A DNA stretch of 64,000 nt. Origin: GCA-2720975 sp964469565 (GTDB lineage: Bacteria; Planctomycetota; UBA1135; GCA-002686595). The position numbers and the translations under genes are program-made. Position 1 is the first letter of the stretch. Every line of letters starts with the position of its first letter. The notes beneath the pieces are model-generated. The model was not told the DNA's origin. It did not search any database and saw only the letters and a program-made list of their open reading frames with translations. The DNA lies in assembly GCA_964469565.1 (NCBI GenBank), contig CAYXZD010000005.1, positions 62,001 to 126,000 of the forward strand. The letters are read 5' to 3'. Shown piece after piece: positions 53,072 through 61,842 of the stretch.

Positions 53072-56000
53072 TCACGGAACGATCCATGCAACGGCTAGGG
53101 CCGAGAGTTCGGGGCCAAGCCCGGTGAAGATGTCAGACTGGAAACTCACGCGAACCTGGTAATACTTTGCAGTATCAATCAACGAGATATCGTTGACCCA
53201 AGCACCGTCTCCGAAGAGCTTGATCCCCACATTCTCTTGGCTCGCGTTGTGGTTCAGGATGCCGCAAGTGGGTGGCGGGCAGTCATCGTAGTGATCCCCG
53301 TAGGCATCGAGAGTGATCGCGTTTTCGAGCCAAGGCTCGGGTCCGTTCCCACACTCGGCAGTGCCGGGTGTAGATTTCTTCATGCCCCTGAAGGCGAGGG
53401 TGATCGCCGTGCCAACCGGCTGATCCTCTGCGCGCGGCTCCATGATGGGCTGCATGTACAGGGGCTTGTTGAAGAAGGACCCGTCCTGAGGATTGGTTGC
53501 GGGGAACCAGATCGAATGGCTGTGGCTAACACGCACCACAAAATCGGCTGCGCCGAGATACACCGAACAGTCCAAGCCGAAGGTGGGTTTTCCGGGAGGG
53601 CTCGACGTGGGATTGAATCCGCCGTTGGCCTTGTTTTCTGTGTCAGGGTCCACCTGAACAGGGTTGTTCGAGGTATCGATTCCGCCCGTTGAGAAGGCTC
53701 GGAAGTAAGGCTTGGCCGATGAATTGGCCGCAAGGGAGATATCCAAGCCGTTCACACCGGCTGCTCCCTGGTCGGGGAAGCACCGGAACTCCATCAACAG
53801 AGCCAAGCCAATGGTGCGTACATTGTTGGTTTTGTAGTAGAAGCAACCGGGATCGAGGAGTCCCACAGCCTTCCACCACTGCTTGGGGTCCACTCCACCG
53901 TTCTTCACGCCCGCCCGCTTGCGCAGGGTCGTATCGCGCCACGTATAGGTCGTCCAATCCTCGGGGCCGACGGTACGGTTCCACGGATAGGGCATAAGCT
54001 TCATCCCCGAGTTCGGGTGCAACGCAATGTCACCAGGGTTTACGCTATAGCCCCGGAAGCGATCGTGAACCACGGTCGGGGGATCGTTGACCTTGTCGAG
54101 GTAATTGCTTGCGAAGGTCGGCTTGAGGCCTGAAAGGGGATACTTGGGCCACAGGGAGCCTGGATCAATATACTCATCAGGGGCGTACAGGGAGTGTCCC
54201 AGTTGAATCTCAAAGTTGGCAAAGGTGTCAGCCACAACGGCTCCGCCCACGGGTGCCCACCAGAGCCCCTCCACATCCAAGTTGTGGTTCGACGCATCGG
54301 CGAGGCCAAAGGAAAAGTCCACATAGCGCCACATCTGCTGGAGCTTGCTGCCCAAGCTGGAGAGGGGAGTTTGGATTCCCACAGAGAAGGGCACCATGGT
54401 CGCAATCATCGGTTGCGCACGGTCGGCATTCCCCCAATTGCGCACCACTGGCCGCGGCTTGATCGTTTGGCGCTGAAGGTCGTAAAGGTGCTGCCCCGTC
54501 CACTCCGGAATGGGTCCCGTCTGGGGAGTTCCCAAGGGTGCCTCCTCATCCAAGCCTGTAAAGCGACTCACGCGGCCCCCCGTACGGCTAGTGATCGCCG
54601 TCGGATCTGTGCTGGCTTTGATCGAAGGAAGCGTAGAGCTTGGGTGATTGCCTGAGAGGTCCGTCGCACCCAAAACGTCTGGCGAGAGGGTCAAATAGTA
54701 ATCCGACACCGTGCCCGTCCAGTGGGACAGCGGCAGGTCGGGCAAGAAAGTGAACTCTTGCAGGTCGAGGGTTTGCCCCATGCTTCCCACGATGAATTCA
54801 CTCGTCGCCAACGGGGGAGCCCCAGGTGCCGGCATCGGCTGGCGCGTCAAGGTCAACGCATCAAAGGCCGTCACAGAGGCCGGGTCCATGGGCTCACTAA
54901 AGCGCAAAGTGAATGAAGAGGAAGGAGCCACTCCCAATGTCGGTTGACTGGGGTAGCCCGACGGGGTCGGCAAGATCCGCACAAAACAGGTTTCTTGCCC
55001 CACATCCGTAAGAGGGTCGAAGGCTGAGAGGAATTCAGCCACGCCCTGGCCAGACTGAGTCCACTCCTCCACTCCTAGACTGCCCGCATCATCCCAGTTT
55101 GTAGGATACAGCAGCACACGCACGACGACGTTGGTGACGACCCCATCCTTCACGAGACTGGGGGGCTGAACAACCTCGGCGTAGAGGCCCGCTTGATAGA
55201 GCACATCCCCCTGGCTGGGAGTCGTGGAACAAAAGACCGAGTCGAAGGTGATCTGCGGCAGGAAAAACGTCTCGTCCCCCTGGTACAGAGGGGGCGAGTC
55301 GATGGTGAGGGCCTGGGTGCCAACGACTTGAGGTGGGATCTGGTCCAACAGGAACCCGTTGTACGCGTCACCCGTCACATTTCCCGACCCGCCAGAACGG
55401 GCTGCACGAATCACGTCAATCGTCGGCGAGTTCCAATCCACGGGACCGTTATTCCCGCTGGCCAGGGGATGGCCCGAAGGGTTTGTCAGGAGGGATGTCT
55501 GCCCCACCGAACTATTCAAGACGGTTGGGAATCGCACCTCGATGTTGGCGAGGTTTACATCCATGCTCGGGGGATAGCCCACGCCATTGATGGCGAGCGG
55601 AGGATCGTATTGGAACGACTCAATCTCCGTCACCGTAGAATCAATAATCAAGCGAGATGATCGGAAGACTGTCCCAGAGCCCCCGCTTCCAGGGATCAAC
55701 TCTCCGTGGAAAGCATCGGGAATCATTCGCGATTCGAAGGGCGTAATCGGGGGGCTGCCCACGGAGACACGCACCGTGGTCTCTGAGATGGTTGTAGCGT
55801 CAATGACATCGTCAAACTGCACGACGATGGCAGCGTTTCGCGGGACCATGGAGTACAAGCCTGCCCCACTCGTATCAGCATCAAAAATGGGGATCAAGTT
55901 GTCTCCCACCGAGCGCAGGAGGTCATAAAACTGCTGTAAGCCTCCGCCACTTGAGGTGTCCGTCACATCACGCAGAATGACAAGCACCTGCTGAGCCGTC

Positions 56001-56374
56001 ACAGGATTGGCCTCCACTACGTAGTCCTGCCCATCACTCACCAACTCGGGTGCGATTACAAAATCACTGGCCACGTGGACGCGTAGGCCGGTCGCATCCA
56101 AACCGAAGACCTCCACTAGGCGCCCATAGGCTTGGCGCGCTATCCGGAGCTCCGAACCATTGCCCATGTTATTCGCATCCGCATAGAAGAATCCGCCCCC
56201 GGGCTTGAGCACAAGTTCACCAGGGCTGTGACTCGCGGCCGTCGTCGATCCCGCCGGTCCGGACCCACACGCTGTGAGAAACATGGTGGCGATGAGCCCA
56301 ACTTGAACTCCCCAAGTAGCCCTAGGGGAGGTGGTGGTGGTACGGCTCGTGGAAGAGAGAGAATGGTTCATCAT
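53072..56374 (-). CDS. Large Big_5-containing lipoprotein E (no glycine-rich region)
   Basis: 1100 aa from ATG 56374 (a second ATG follows at 56371); the 79 upstream codons in frame look like leader. Lipobox FLTAC (Cys36). N-terminal half has Ig-like segments, such as NAAIVVQFDDVIDATTISET and SSFTLRFSEPMDPASVTAFD, which are Big_5 signatures. The second half contains unusual aromatic-rich segments (YPWNRTVGPEDWTTYTWRDT, KQWWKAVGLLDPGCFYYKTN) without recognised family. No Gly-rich beta-helix, so it differs from lipoproteins A, B and D. A Cys-rich stretch (DDCPPPTCGILNHNASQEN) near residue 1045 may hold disulfides. Confidence 0.76.
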   Translation of the reverse strand: MMNHSLSSTSRTTTTSPRATWGVQVGLIATMFLTACGSGPAGSTTAASHSPGELVLKPGGGFFYADANNMGNGSELRIARQAYGRLVEVFGLDATGLRVHVASDFVIAPELVSDGQDYVVEANPVTAQQVLVILRDVTDTSSGGGLQQFYDLLRSVGDNLIPIFDADTSGAGLYSMVPRNAAIVVQFDDVIDATTISETTVRVSVGSPPITPFESRMIPDAFHGELIPGSGGSGTVFRSSRLIIDSTVTEIESFQYDPPLAINGVGYPPSMDVNLANIEVRFPTVLNSSVGQTSLLTNPSGHPLASGNNGPVDWNSPTIDVIRAARSGGSGNVTGDAYNGFLLDQIPPQVVGTQALTIDSPPLYQGDETFFLPQITFDSVFCSTTPSQGDVLYQAGLYAEVVQPPSLVKDGVVTNVVVRVLLYPTNWDDAGSLGVEEWTQSGQGVAEFLSAFDPLTDVGQETCFVRILPTPSGYPSQPTLGVAPSSSFTLRFSEPMDPASVTAFDALTLTRQPMPAPGAPPLATSEFIVGSMGQTLDLQEFTFLPDLPLSHWTGTVSDYYLTLSPDVLGATDLSGNHPSSTLPSIKASTDPTAITSRTGGRVSRFTGLDEEAPLGTPQTGPIPEWTGQHLYDLQRQTIKPRPVVRNWGNADRAQPMIATMVPFSVGIQTPLSSLGSKLQQMWRYVDFSFGLADASNHNLDVEGLWWAPVGGAVVADTFANFEIQLGHSLYAPDEYIDPGSLWPKYPLSGLKPTFASNYLDKVNDPPTVVHDRFRGYSVNPGDIALHPNSGMKLMPYPWNRTVGPEDWTTYTWRDTTLRKRAGVKNGGVDPKQWWKAVGLLDPGCFYYKTNNVRTIGLALLMEFRCFPDQGAAGVNGLDISLAANSSAKPYFRAFSTGGIDTSNNPVQVDPDTENKANGGFNPTSSPPGKPTFGLDCSVYLGAADFVVRVSHSHSIWFPATNPQDGSFFNKPLYMQPIMEPRAEDQPVGTAITLAFRGMKKSTPGTAECGNGPEPWLENAITLDAYGDHYDDCPPPTCGILNHNASQENVGIKLFGDGAWVNDISLIDTAKYYQVRVSFQSDIFTGLGPELSALAVAWIVP

Positions 56375-56413
56375 GGTGATGTTGGGGCCGATCGAGCCAC
56401 CCTCAAACTCCAC

Positions 56414-56440
56414 CAAGGGCCCCCCGGATGGGGCCCCTTG
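56414..56440. terminator. GC-rich hairpin in the leader of lipoprotein E
   Basis: The arms CAAGGGCCCC and GGGGCCCCTTG pair with a single bulged C. It lies upstream of the minus-strand start at 56374, so it could terminate transcription arriving from the pyrB side or shape the 5' leader. Confidence 0.5.
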
Positions 56441-56709
56441 TTGCATATTGAGGGCTCGAAAACTCTGAGCGGAAGGGTTGGGTGAAGCCACAGACCACCT
56501 AGACAAGGGGGTCCATCCCAGCCAAGGCCTCAGGGCCGGTGCGCCGGGACAGTAGTGTAGGCGGGCAAATAGCAGTCGTTTACATTGTGTTGGTTTGCCT
56601 GCGGGGGTCAAGGAGGGGCTTGGGAATCAGTGCGAGACTTACCCAGTCCAAGAACTGGACTCCTCCTCGACCCAACCTACCAAGCATCCTCAGATCCCCC
56701 TTCGCTGAT

Positions 56710-56764
56710 CGGTTGAGGTCCCAGATTGATCCACTCAGCCGACAACTCAAAGAGACTCCCCCCC
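56710..56764. repeat. 55-bp direct repeat, left copy at gap edge
   Basis: Exactly identical to 56865-56919, from CGGTTGAGG through the final C7 run. It abuts the Ns, which points to overlapping contig ends and not to a biological repeat. Confidence 0.95.
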
Positions 56765-56864
56765 NNNNNNNNNNNNNNNNNNNNNNNNNNNNNNNNNNNN
56801 NNNNNNNNNNNNNNNNNNNNNNNNNNNNNNNNNNNNNNNNNNNNNNNNNNNNNNNNNNNNNNNN
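56765..56864. other. Assembly gap (100 N)
   Basis: A run of exactly 100 N, the conventional placeholder for a scaffold join of unknown length. The flanking sequences are an exact 55-bp duplicate. Confidence 0.99.
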
Positions 56865-56919
56865 CGGTTGAGGTCCCAGATTGATCCACTCAGCCGACAA
56901 CTCAAAGAGACTCCCCCCC
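56865..56919. repeat. 55-bp direct repeat, right copy at gap edge
   Basis: Exact copy of 56710-56764, beginning at the first base after the gap. Confidence 0.95.
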
Positions 56920-57225
56920 AACTCAATCACCATGCCAGCCGAGCGACCATAACCAATACACCCTAACCCAAGTGCTATCAATGTGTTACACCATACTCCA
57001 TGAGTGCGCTTTTCCCCCACTGGAGCCACATGTGCGGAATCGCACAGCGCCTGACTCGAACTCGCACAAGACTCAACCGATGACTGGGAGGACGGCCTGA
57101 CTCGACAACCGGGCCTACTCGAGGCCCTTGCACCCTCAGCAGCAGCCCCGAACTAGGCTCAAGCCAGCCCGCCCACCCCGAGATTCCTCCCCTGGCACCC
57201 GGGGGTCTCAGGCAGCCCCGCCCCC

Positions 57226-58647
57226 CTAATCGGCAAGGGCAGCGGGAGACTCGGGGAGCCCAGCTGACGGGGACTCCCCTGCAGCAGCCCCTGGCACCTC
57301 TCTCGAGCGGGCGGCGGGAACAAACCCCGCGGCCTCAGCCTCGGCCCGATCTGAGAAAAAGACCAGATGATCCGGGCGTACCCGGCGCAAGTCTCCCGCA
57401 TCTGGAGCGTGGTAGTGCCGGGTCGACGAGCACCCCACCCACTTGAACGACAGCTCACGCGAGCAGTACCCGCAGTGGGCGCGCAGGGGGGTTCGCCCAG
57501 CTAGCGTAAAGGAGGGCTCCACGTGCCGCGTCTCCGTGCGTGAAATGCACGCAGGATTCGGGCAGGGGTTCACACCCACGCTAGCCGCAAAGGCCTCATG
57601 CACGAGAGCTGGCGGGTTGACCTGAAGGGGAGTCCGTCCGAGCAACATACCCAAGATCGCCATCCGAATCGGTACTCCACGCGCCGCCTGCTTGAAGTAG
57701 ATACTGCGCGGATCCTCATCAATTTCCGAAGCGATTTCATCCCGGCGCGGCAGCGGGTGCATCACGACGGCATCCCGTAGAGAGTCCACCGCCATCGATC
57801 GTTTCTCGAGGCGCAAGTAACTTGTCTTGCTAGCCTCGGAATCACCATATCGCTCGGTCTGAGGGCGCGTCATGTAGAGTGCATCCACCCGCTGCACTTC
57901 CCACCCACGGGCATCCGTGAACAAGGAAAGCTGGTGTGGTTTCTGTGGCGTGAGGTACACCGCATCACTATCGGACGCTAGGTGTCCTAGCCGGCGAGCA
58001 TCGGCCCGCACGGGCTCAACACCAAACTCCTCACGCAGGCGCCGAACCACATAATCGGGCATCTCAAAGCCGGCCTGCGGAACGCAAACGATATTGGCCC
58101 CGAAGCGAGCAAGCGCATAGGCAAAAGAGTGCACGGTTCGGCTGTACTTGAGGTCGCCTGCCAAGACCACATCCAATCCCTCGATGTGGCCCCGCTCCAC
58201 ATGCAGGTTGTAAAGATCACACAGAGTCTGAGTGGGATGTTCGTGAGCACCATCCCCAGCATTGATGACAGGCACGGGCGAGTACTGGGCCGCAAGTCTC
58301 GCAGCGCCTTCGCCGGGGTGGCGCAAGACAATGACATCCGCATAGGCTCCCCCCACCACACGGATGGTATCCGCCAATGACTCACCCTTCGATGCGGAGG
58401 ACTGTTTCATTTCCGCGGCCGTAATGACCCCTCCGCCGAGGCGTAGCATGGCCGATTCGAAGGACAGGCGCGTGCGTGTCGAGGGTTCGTAAAACAGACT
58501 GGCCGAAATCATCCCCGGGCACATGGCTGCGTGACCACGAGGATCGGCTGCGTACTCGTCCGCTAATGCAAACAGCGCACGAATCTCCTCGACGGAGAAA
58601 TCGTCGATCGAAACCAGGTGTCGAGGAGTCGTAGACATAGGCATCAA
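57226..58647 (-). CDS. pyrB: Aspartate carbamoyltransferase fused to PyrI-type zinc domain
   Basis: 473-aa fusion. Residues 1-345 are a complete ATCase catalytic chain (carbamoyl phosphate + aspartate to N-carbamoyl-aspartate, pyrimidine synthesis), with STRTR (56-60), HPTQTLCDLYN (137-147) and HPLPRRDEI (297-305). Residues about 350-402 match the C-terminal zinc domain of the regulatory subunit PyrI: CPNPACISR (Cys362, Cys367), then HCGYCSREL (Cys392, Cys395). The nucleotide-binding N-terminal domain of PyrI is absent. Residues 404-447 (HYHAPDAGDLRRV, then LVFFSDRAEAEAAGFVPAAR) look like an Ada-type metal-binding module that has lost its Cys residues. A low-complexity Ala/Pro tail follows. 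Start could also be ATG 58638. Confidence 0.9.
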   Translation of the reverse strand: MMPMSTTPRHLVSIDDFSVEEIRALFALADEYAADPRGHAAMCPGMISASLFYEPSTRTRLSFESAMLRLGGGVITAAEMKQSSASKGESLADTIRVVGGAYADVIVLRHPGEGAARLAAQYSPVPVINAGDGAHEHPTQTLCDLYNLHVERGHIEGLDVVLAGDLKYSRTVHSFAYALARFGANIVCVPQAGFEMPDYVVRRLREEFGVEPVRADARRLGHLASDSDAVYLTPQKPHQLSLFTDARGWEVQRVDALYMTRPQTERYGDSEASKTSYLRLEKRSMAVDSLRDAVVMHPLPRRDEIASEIDEDPRSIYFKQAARGVPIRMAILGMLLGRTPLQVNPPALVHEAFAASVGVNPCPNPACISRTETRHVEPSFTLAGRTPLRAHCGYCSRELSFKWVGCSSTRHYHAPDAGDLRRVRPDHLVFFSDRAEAEAAGFVPAARSREVPGAAAGESPSAGLPESPAALAD

Positions 58648-58794
58648 TGCCCGATTCCACAGGCTTGGGCGGCCGCCCGAGAAAGGCCTGGCTGGGGAGA
58701 CAGAGGCGTAGTGAGGAAGTCCAAAGGTGTGTCCTGGTTCGGATGCGCCATGGCTGACGCTGCCATTCTAGGGTGCCTCCCCCACTCCATCAAC

Positions 58795-59964
58795 TCACCG
58801 CGTCCCGAGCTCCCCCCCGCAGGCTGCCGCGCCAGCCTCGCCCGCCCACCGAGCCAAGTACTCCAATGCTTCCTGCTCTCGAATCTCACCCTCAGGATGG
58901 TGGGCCAGGCCATCGAGCTGCTCGGCAAGCTCCCGGTCGAGGGGCACGCCCCGGCCAGCGCACCATGGCCCCCCACTTGGACCCGTTCCCGATGTGAGAC
59001 CCAGGGCCTGAAGAAGAGTCTTCGTCACAAGCCGCCGTGCGTGTTCAGGGGCAGAGTGCACCGAGATCGCCATCGTGGGATCCCCACCATTCACAAACAA
59101 GTCATCGGCACGACTGGCTAGATAACTCGTTCGAGCCGCCCTTGCTTCTCCCGCCTTTCCAATCAACCGCTCGTCTCCCACAGCCACCAATTCAAGCACC
59201 CAATCCGCGCGGCGACGCAATTCCTCTCCGAGCTGTTGGCCTTGGCGTTCTGGATCTTCGGTGTCGCTCCCCCCAAGCTCCCGCACCCCGGCTGTATCGA
59301 CCAATTGCACAACCCAGTCCCCCAGGCCTGCCCAAGCATGCACCGTATCGCGGGTCGTGCCCGCTTCGGAGCTCACCAAGACACGGTCCTCGCCAACAAG
59401 GAGGTTGAACAGAGTGGACTTCCCTGCATTGGTCGCCCCGGCCAAGACTACCAACGGTGGATGCAGTAGGGCTGAGACCTCCTCGAAGCGCTGCAACCAA
59501 GACTCATCAAGTCGCAGGTCACCCCGAGCCCACGCAGCCACCTCCCGAGTCAATGCCCCTTGAGCCTGATCCAACACGACCCGCGCACCCCAGGGAGATC
59601 GGATCTCGGACAAGCGATCCCAGGCCACCTGTTCAGGAGTCTGCACCCTGGCCGCCTCAATTGTCCCTTCAGGACCCTCCATGGCCGCCATGAATTCGGA
59701 GACTAACAGTGCGTTGCCGTGCAAGCAGATTTCCACCCAGGTTTTGCCACGACGCAATGCGAGAGCTTCATCCAAGAGTCTGTGTTCATCAGCATCAGCC
59801 GGGGAGTCATTGCCTGGACGCAGCACACGCACGAGTCCGGCTCGCCCGATTCCCGGCAATGGCCGATCCAATTGAGCAGCCAATCTCATGAGGCTTTGCT
59901 CGCCCTGCACACAGATCACGGCCACCCCTCCCGTGCCTGGTGGAGTCAGGCAGCGGACGCTCAT
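58795..59964 (-). CDS. Divergent MnmE/TrmE-like GTPase
   Basis: 389 aa, shorter than MnmE (about 450). The N-terminal tetrahydrofolate-binding-like domain is recognisable at CLTPPGTGGVAVICVQG and VEICLHGNALL. The G domain has P-loop GATNAGKSTLFNLL, switch region GTTRDTVHAW and G3 DTAGVREL. The GEFTxRAFLNGKxDL region of MnmE and its C-terminal CxGK cysteine motif are both missing, and G4 is poor (ASRADDL). MnmE modifies wobble uridines in tRNA together with MnmG; without the Cys this protein probably does not do so in the standard way. It overlaps coaX by 4 bp. Confidence 0.78.
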   Translation of the reverse strand: MSVRCLTPPGTGGVAVICVQGEQSLMRLAAQLDRPLPGIGRAGLVRVLRPGNDSPADADEHRLLDEALALRRGKTWVEICLHGNALLVSEFMAAMEGPEGTIEAARVQTPEQVAWDRLSEIRSPWGARVVLDQAQGALTREVAAWARGDLRLDESWLQRFEEVSALLHPPLVVLAGATNAGKSTLFNLLVGEDRVLVSSEAGTTRDTVHAWAGLGDWVVQLVDTAGVRELGGSDTEDPERQGQQLGEELRRRADWVLELVAVGDERLIGKAGEARAARTSYLASRADDLFVNGGDPTMAISVHSAPEHARRLVTKTLLQALGLTSGTGPSGGPWCAGRGVPLDRELAEQLDGLAHHPEGEIREQEALEYLARWAGEAGAAACGGELGTR

Positions 59965-60806
59965 GACCCAGCGAGGCCGCTGGACCAGGCACTCGCAGCA
60001 AGTCCCTTGAGGACTAGATTCGGTTCATCGTGCAGCTGTCCGTTGGATTCCTCGCGGAGCAATTCGCGTAGAAATGCCGCAGCCCCTCCGGTCAGGACCC
60101 AGGCAGGGGCGAGCTCCCCAGCCTCAATGGCCACCCGGCGAATCAGATGCAAGGCGGCCCCCTCGAAGCCCACACTGACGCCGGCTTGAATGGCCCCCGT
60201 CGTATCGCGTCCGAGGGCCGGAGCCCCAGGGTGCACATCAACTTGCGGGAGCCGTGCACCTCCCGTCCCCAAGGACCTAGCTAGGAGTGCTGGCCCAGGC
60301 GCAATGGCTCCTCCGAGGAATTCCCCAACCACACCTTGATCGTCACATTCCACCGCCCGCCCCTGCCCAAGTGGCCGAACAACATCCACCGTCAGGGCCG
60401 TCCCCGCGTCGATGACAATGGTTGCAGTGTTCGTGAGATCCAATGCAGCTCGCGCTGCATAGAGCCGGTCGCTGCCTGGGCTCAATGGATCGAGCAAGGA
60501 ACAACGCAGGCCGCACGGAGGACTCGAGCAAAGCGGAGTATCGAAGGACCCCTGCAAGACGGCTCGCACACGCTGGGTTTGCCCTTCCCCTGCCACACTC
60601 GACAAACAAACCTGTGCCCCGCGATCAATCGCCGCCCCCCGCAACCAGTCCTCCAAGCAGTCAGGCCCAGCATTCGCCAGTTCGATGCGGGTCAGGGATT
60701 CGACTTCAGCGGGCCAGCGCCCTACTGCGTTTCGATCTGATGGACATACCCTTGCTATATGGCAGGTACTGTTGCCTAGGTCTACAGCCAAGAGTTCCGG
60801 TCGCAC
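59961..60806 (-). CDS. coaX: Type III pantothenate kinase
   Basis: 281 aa from GTG 60806. The longer frame from ATG 60878 would overlap the next gene by 50 nt and add 24 residues before the conserved start LLAVDLGNST. CoaX phosphorylates pantothenate, the first step of coenzyme A synthesis, and is not feedback-inhibited by CoA. ASKHA-fold motifs are visible: VDLGNST (phosphate 1), PGSDRLYAARAA (pantothenate site), TIVIDAGTALTVDVV (phosphate 2) and EFLGGAIAPG. The end overlaps the MnmE-like start by 4 bp (ATGA). Confidence 0.9.
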   Translation of the reverse strand: MRPELLAVDLGNSTCHIARVCPSDRNAVGRWPAEVESLTRIELANAGPDCLEDWLRGAAIDRGAQVCLSSVAGEGQTQRVRAVLQGSFDTPLCSSPPCGLRCSLLDPLSPGSDRLYAARAALDLTNTATIVIDAGTALTVDVVRPLGQGRAVECDDQGVVGEFLGGAIAPGPALLARSLGTGGARLPQVDVHPGAPALGRDTTGAIQAGVSVGFEGAALHLIRRVAIEAGELAPAWVLTGGAAAFLRELLREESNGQLHDEPNLVLKGLAASAWSSGLAGS

Positions 60807-60828
60807 GCCACCACCCTCGGAATCAGTT

Positions 60829-61842
60829 TCAGTCGGTATACACGATGGTTTCACGCCGCCCCAGTCGCTCCACGACAACCTCCCACGCGGAATACTTGTC
60901 TTGGTTGTTTTTTACAAAGGCGATGGCCTCCTGCTCGCTGCTCACGGCCTTGCCGTTGATGCTGATGAGCACGTCCCCTTCTTGCGCTCCATGCCGTGCA
61001 GCGACCGACCCAGCGGCCACTCTCTGGATCTCAATACCGCTGCGGTTGCCCTCTGCGTCATAGCGCGTGCGCGTCGTGACTTCGTTGGTCAGGATTTCCG
61101 CATAGTTCTCACCGAAGTAATTCATGTCCTCGGTGCCTAGGACGAAATTGTTATTCCCGATCATCTGAGTCTGCGCAGGGCGCTTAGAGGCCCTCTTCTG
61201 CACTTGCGGGATTGCGGCCGTGCCTGTGCCTCGGGCCGCACCGTTTCCCCCGGTCGCTATGAGGTTGCCATCATCGACTTGGGTGGGAGCAATCGTCTCG
61301 TTATCGCGTCCCTCTTGCTTGAACGCAAATTCCACACCCTCGACTCGAATCGAGTGAACCACTGCAAAGTCGTTGGGCTTGGGAAGTGTGTCTCCCAAGT
61401 GCAACTTGATGGGCAAGCCGGCGGGCAGGCTCTGCGCAAAAGCGAATGACCCGCCAGGATCCTCGCTATCCACGGCAATCATTAGAACCCGAAGTACCTG
61501 AGCAATGGGCTTGTATCGCGGCGCTTTGGGTGACGCTGGTCCCGGGTCCACCACGACGGGAGCCGGCTTCTCATACCCGGTCCAATTCATCAATAAGAAG
61601 GTGGGCTGGACTTGATCCTTGTAATTCAGACCGTGCTTGACATCGACCTCAAGGCGCACATCCGACTCGAGCACGGCGCGCACGTACTCGGGCTCAACCA
61701 CAACGAGGGATTCGCGCCCGTCGGCATCCACACGCCGCCGGCCACTGTCGCGATCGACATAGTCCCAAACCGTATACCCGAGCCCAAGGCTGAGGCCCGC
61801 CGACACGATCCAACTCACGGTCTTGATGCTCGATACGTCCAT
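60829..61842 (-). CDS. GspC-like inner-membrane protein with C-terminal PDZ domain
   Basis: 337 aa. One N-terminal helix (VSWIVSAGLSLGLGYTVW) anchors it in the inner membrane. The periplasmic part near residues 150-190 (LPIKLHLGDTLPKPNDFAV, VHSIRVEGVEFAFKQEG) recalls the homology region of GspC/PulC, and residues about 255-335 form a PDZ domain (GIEIQRVAAGSVAARHGAQE, GDVLISINGKAVSSEQEA). This architecture (TM, HR, PDZ) is that of the type II secretion coupling protein GspC; a simple PDZ protein is the alternative. Adjacent genes are housekeeping, so there is no operon support. Divergence from GspC is large. Confidence 0.65.
   Translation of the reverse strand: MDVSSIKTVSWIVSAGLSLGLGYTVWDYVDRDSGRRRVDADGRESLVVVEPEYVRAVLESDVRLEVDVKHGLNYKDQVQPTFLLMNWTGYEKPAPVVVDPGPASPKAPRYKPIAQVLRVLMIAVDSEDPGGSFAFAQSLPAGLPIKLHLGDTLPKPNDFAVVHSIRVEGVEFAFKQEGRDNETIAPTQVDDGNLIATGGNGAARGTGTAAIPQVQKRASKRPAQTQMIGNNNFVLGTEDMNYFGENYAEILTNEVTTRTRYDAEGNRSGIEIQRVAAGSVAARHGAQEGDVLISINGKAVSSEQEAIAFVKNNQDKYSAWEVVVERLGRRETIVYTD

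Larger units (their letters stand above)
56375..57225. other. Gene-poor region around the assembly gap
   Basis: 851 nt including the 100-N gap, with no supported gene, tRNA or other RNA. It holds a GC-rich hairpin at 56414-56440 (CAAGGG-CCCC against GGGGCCCCTTG with one bulge), 40 nt upstream of lipoprotein E, and a 6-bp inverted repeat AGTCCA/TGGACT at 56645-56661. Frames open through the Ns are artefacts. A promoter for lipoprotein E is expected in this stretch. Confidence 0.6.

Noticed and set aside
56539..57029. Open frames running through the 100-N gap
   Set aside because: They are open only because unknown bases are not read as stops; flanking sequence is duplicated contig end.
60807..60878. 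N-terminal extension of CoaX to ATG 60878
   Set aside because: Would overlap the GspC-like gene by 50 nt and adds 24 residues before the conserved phosphate motif; GTG 60806 fits better.
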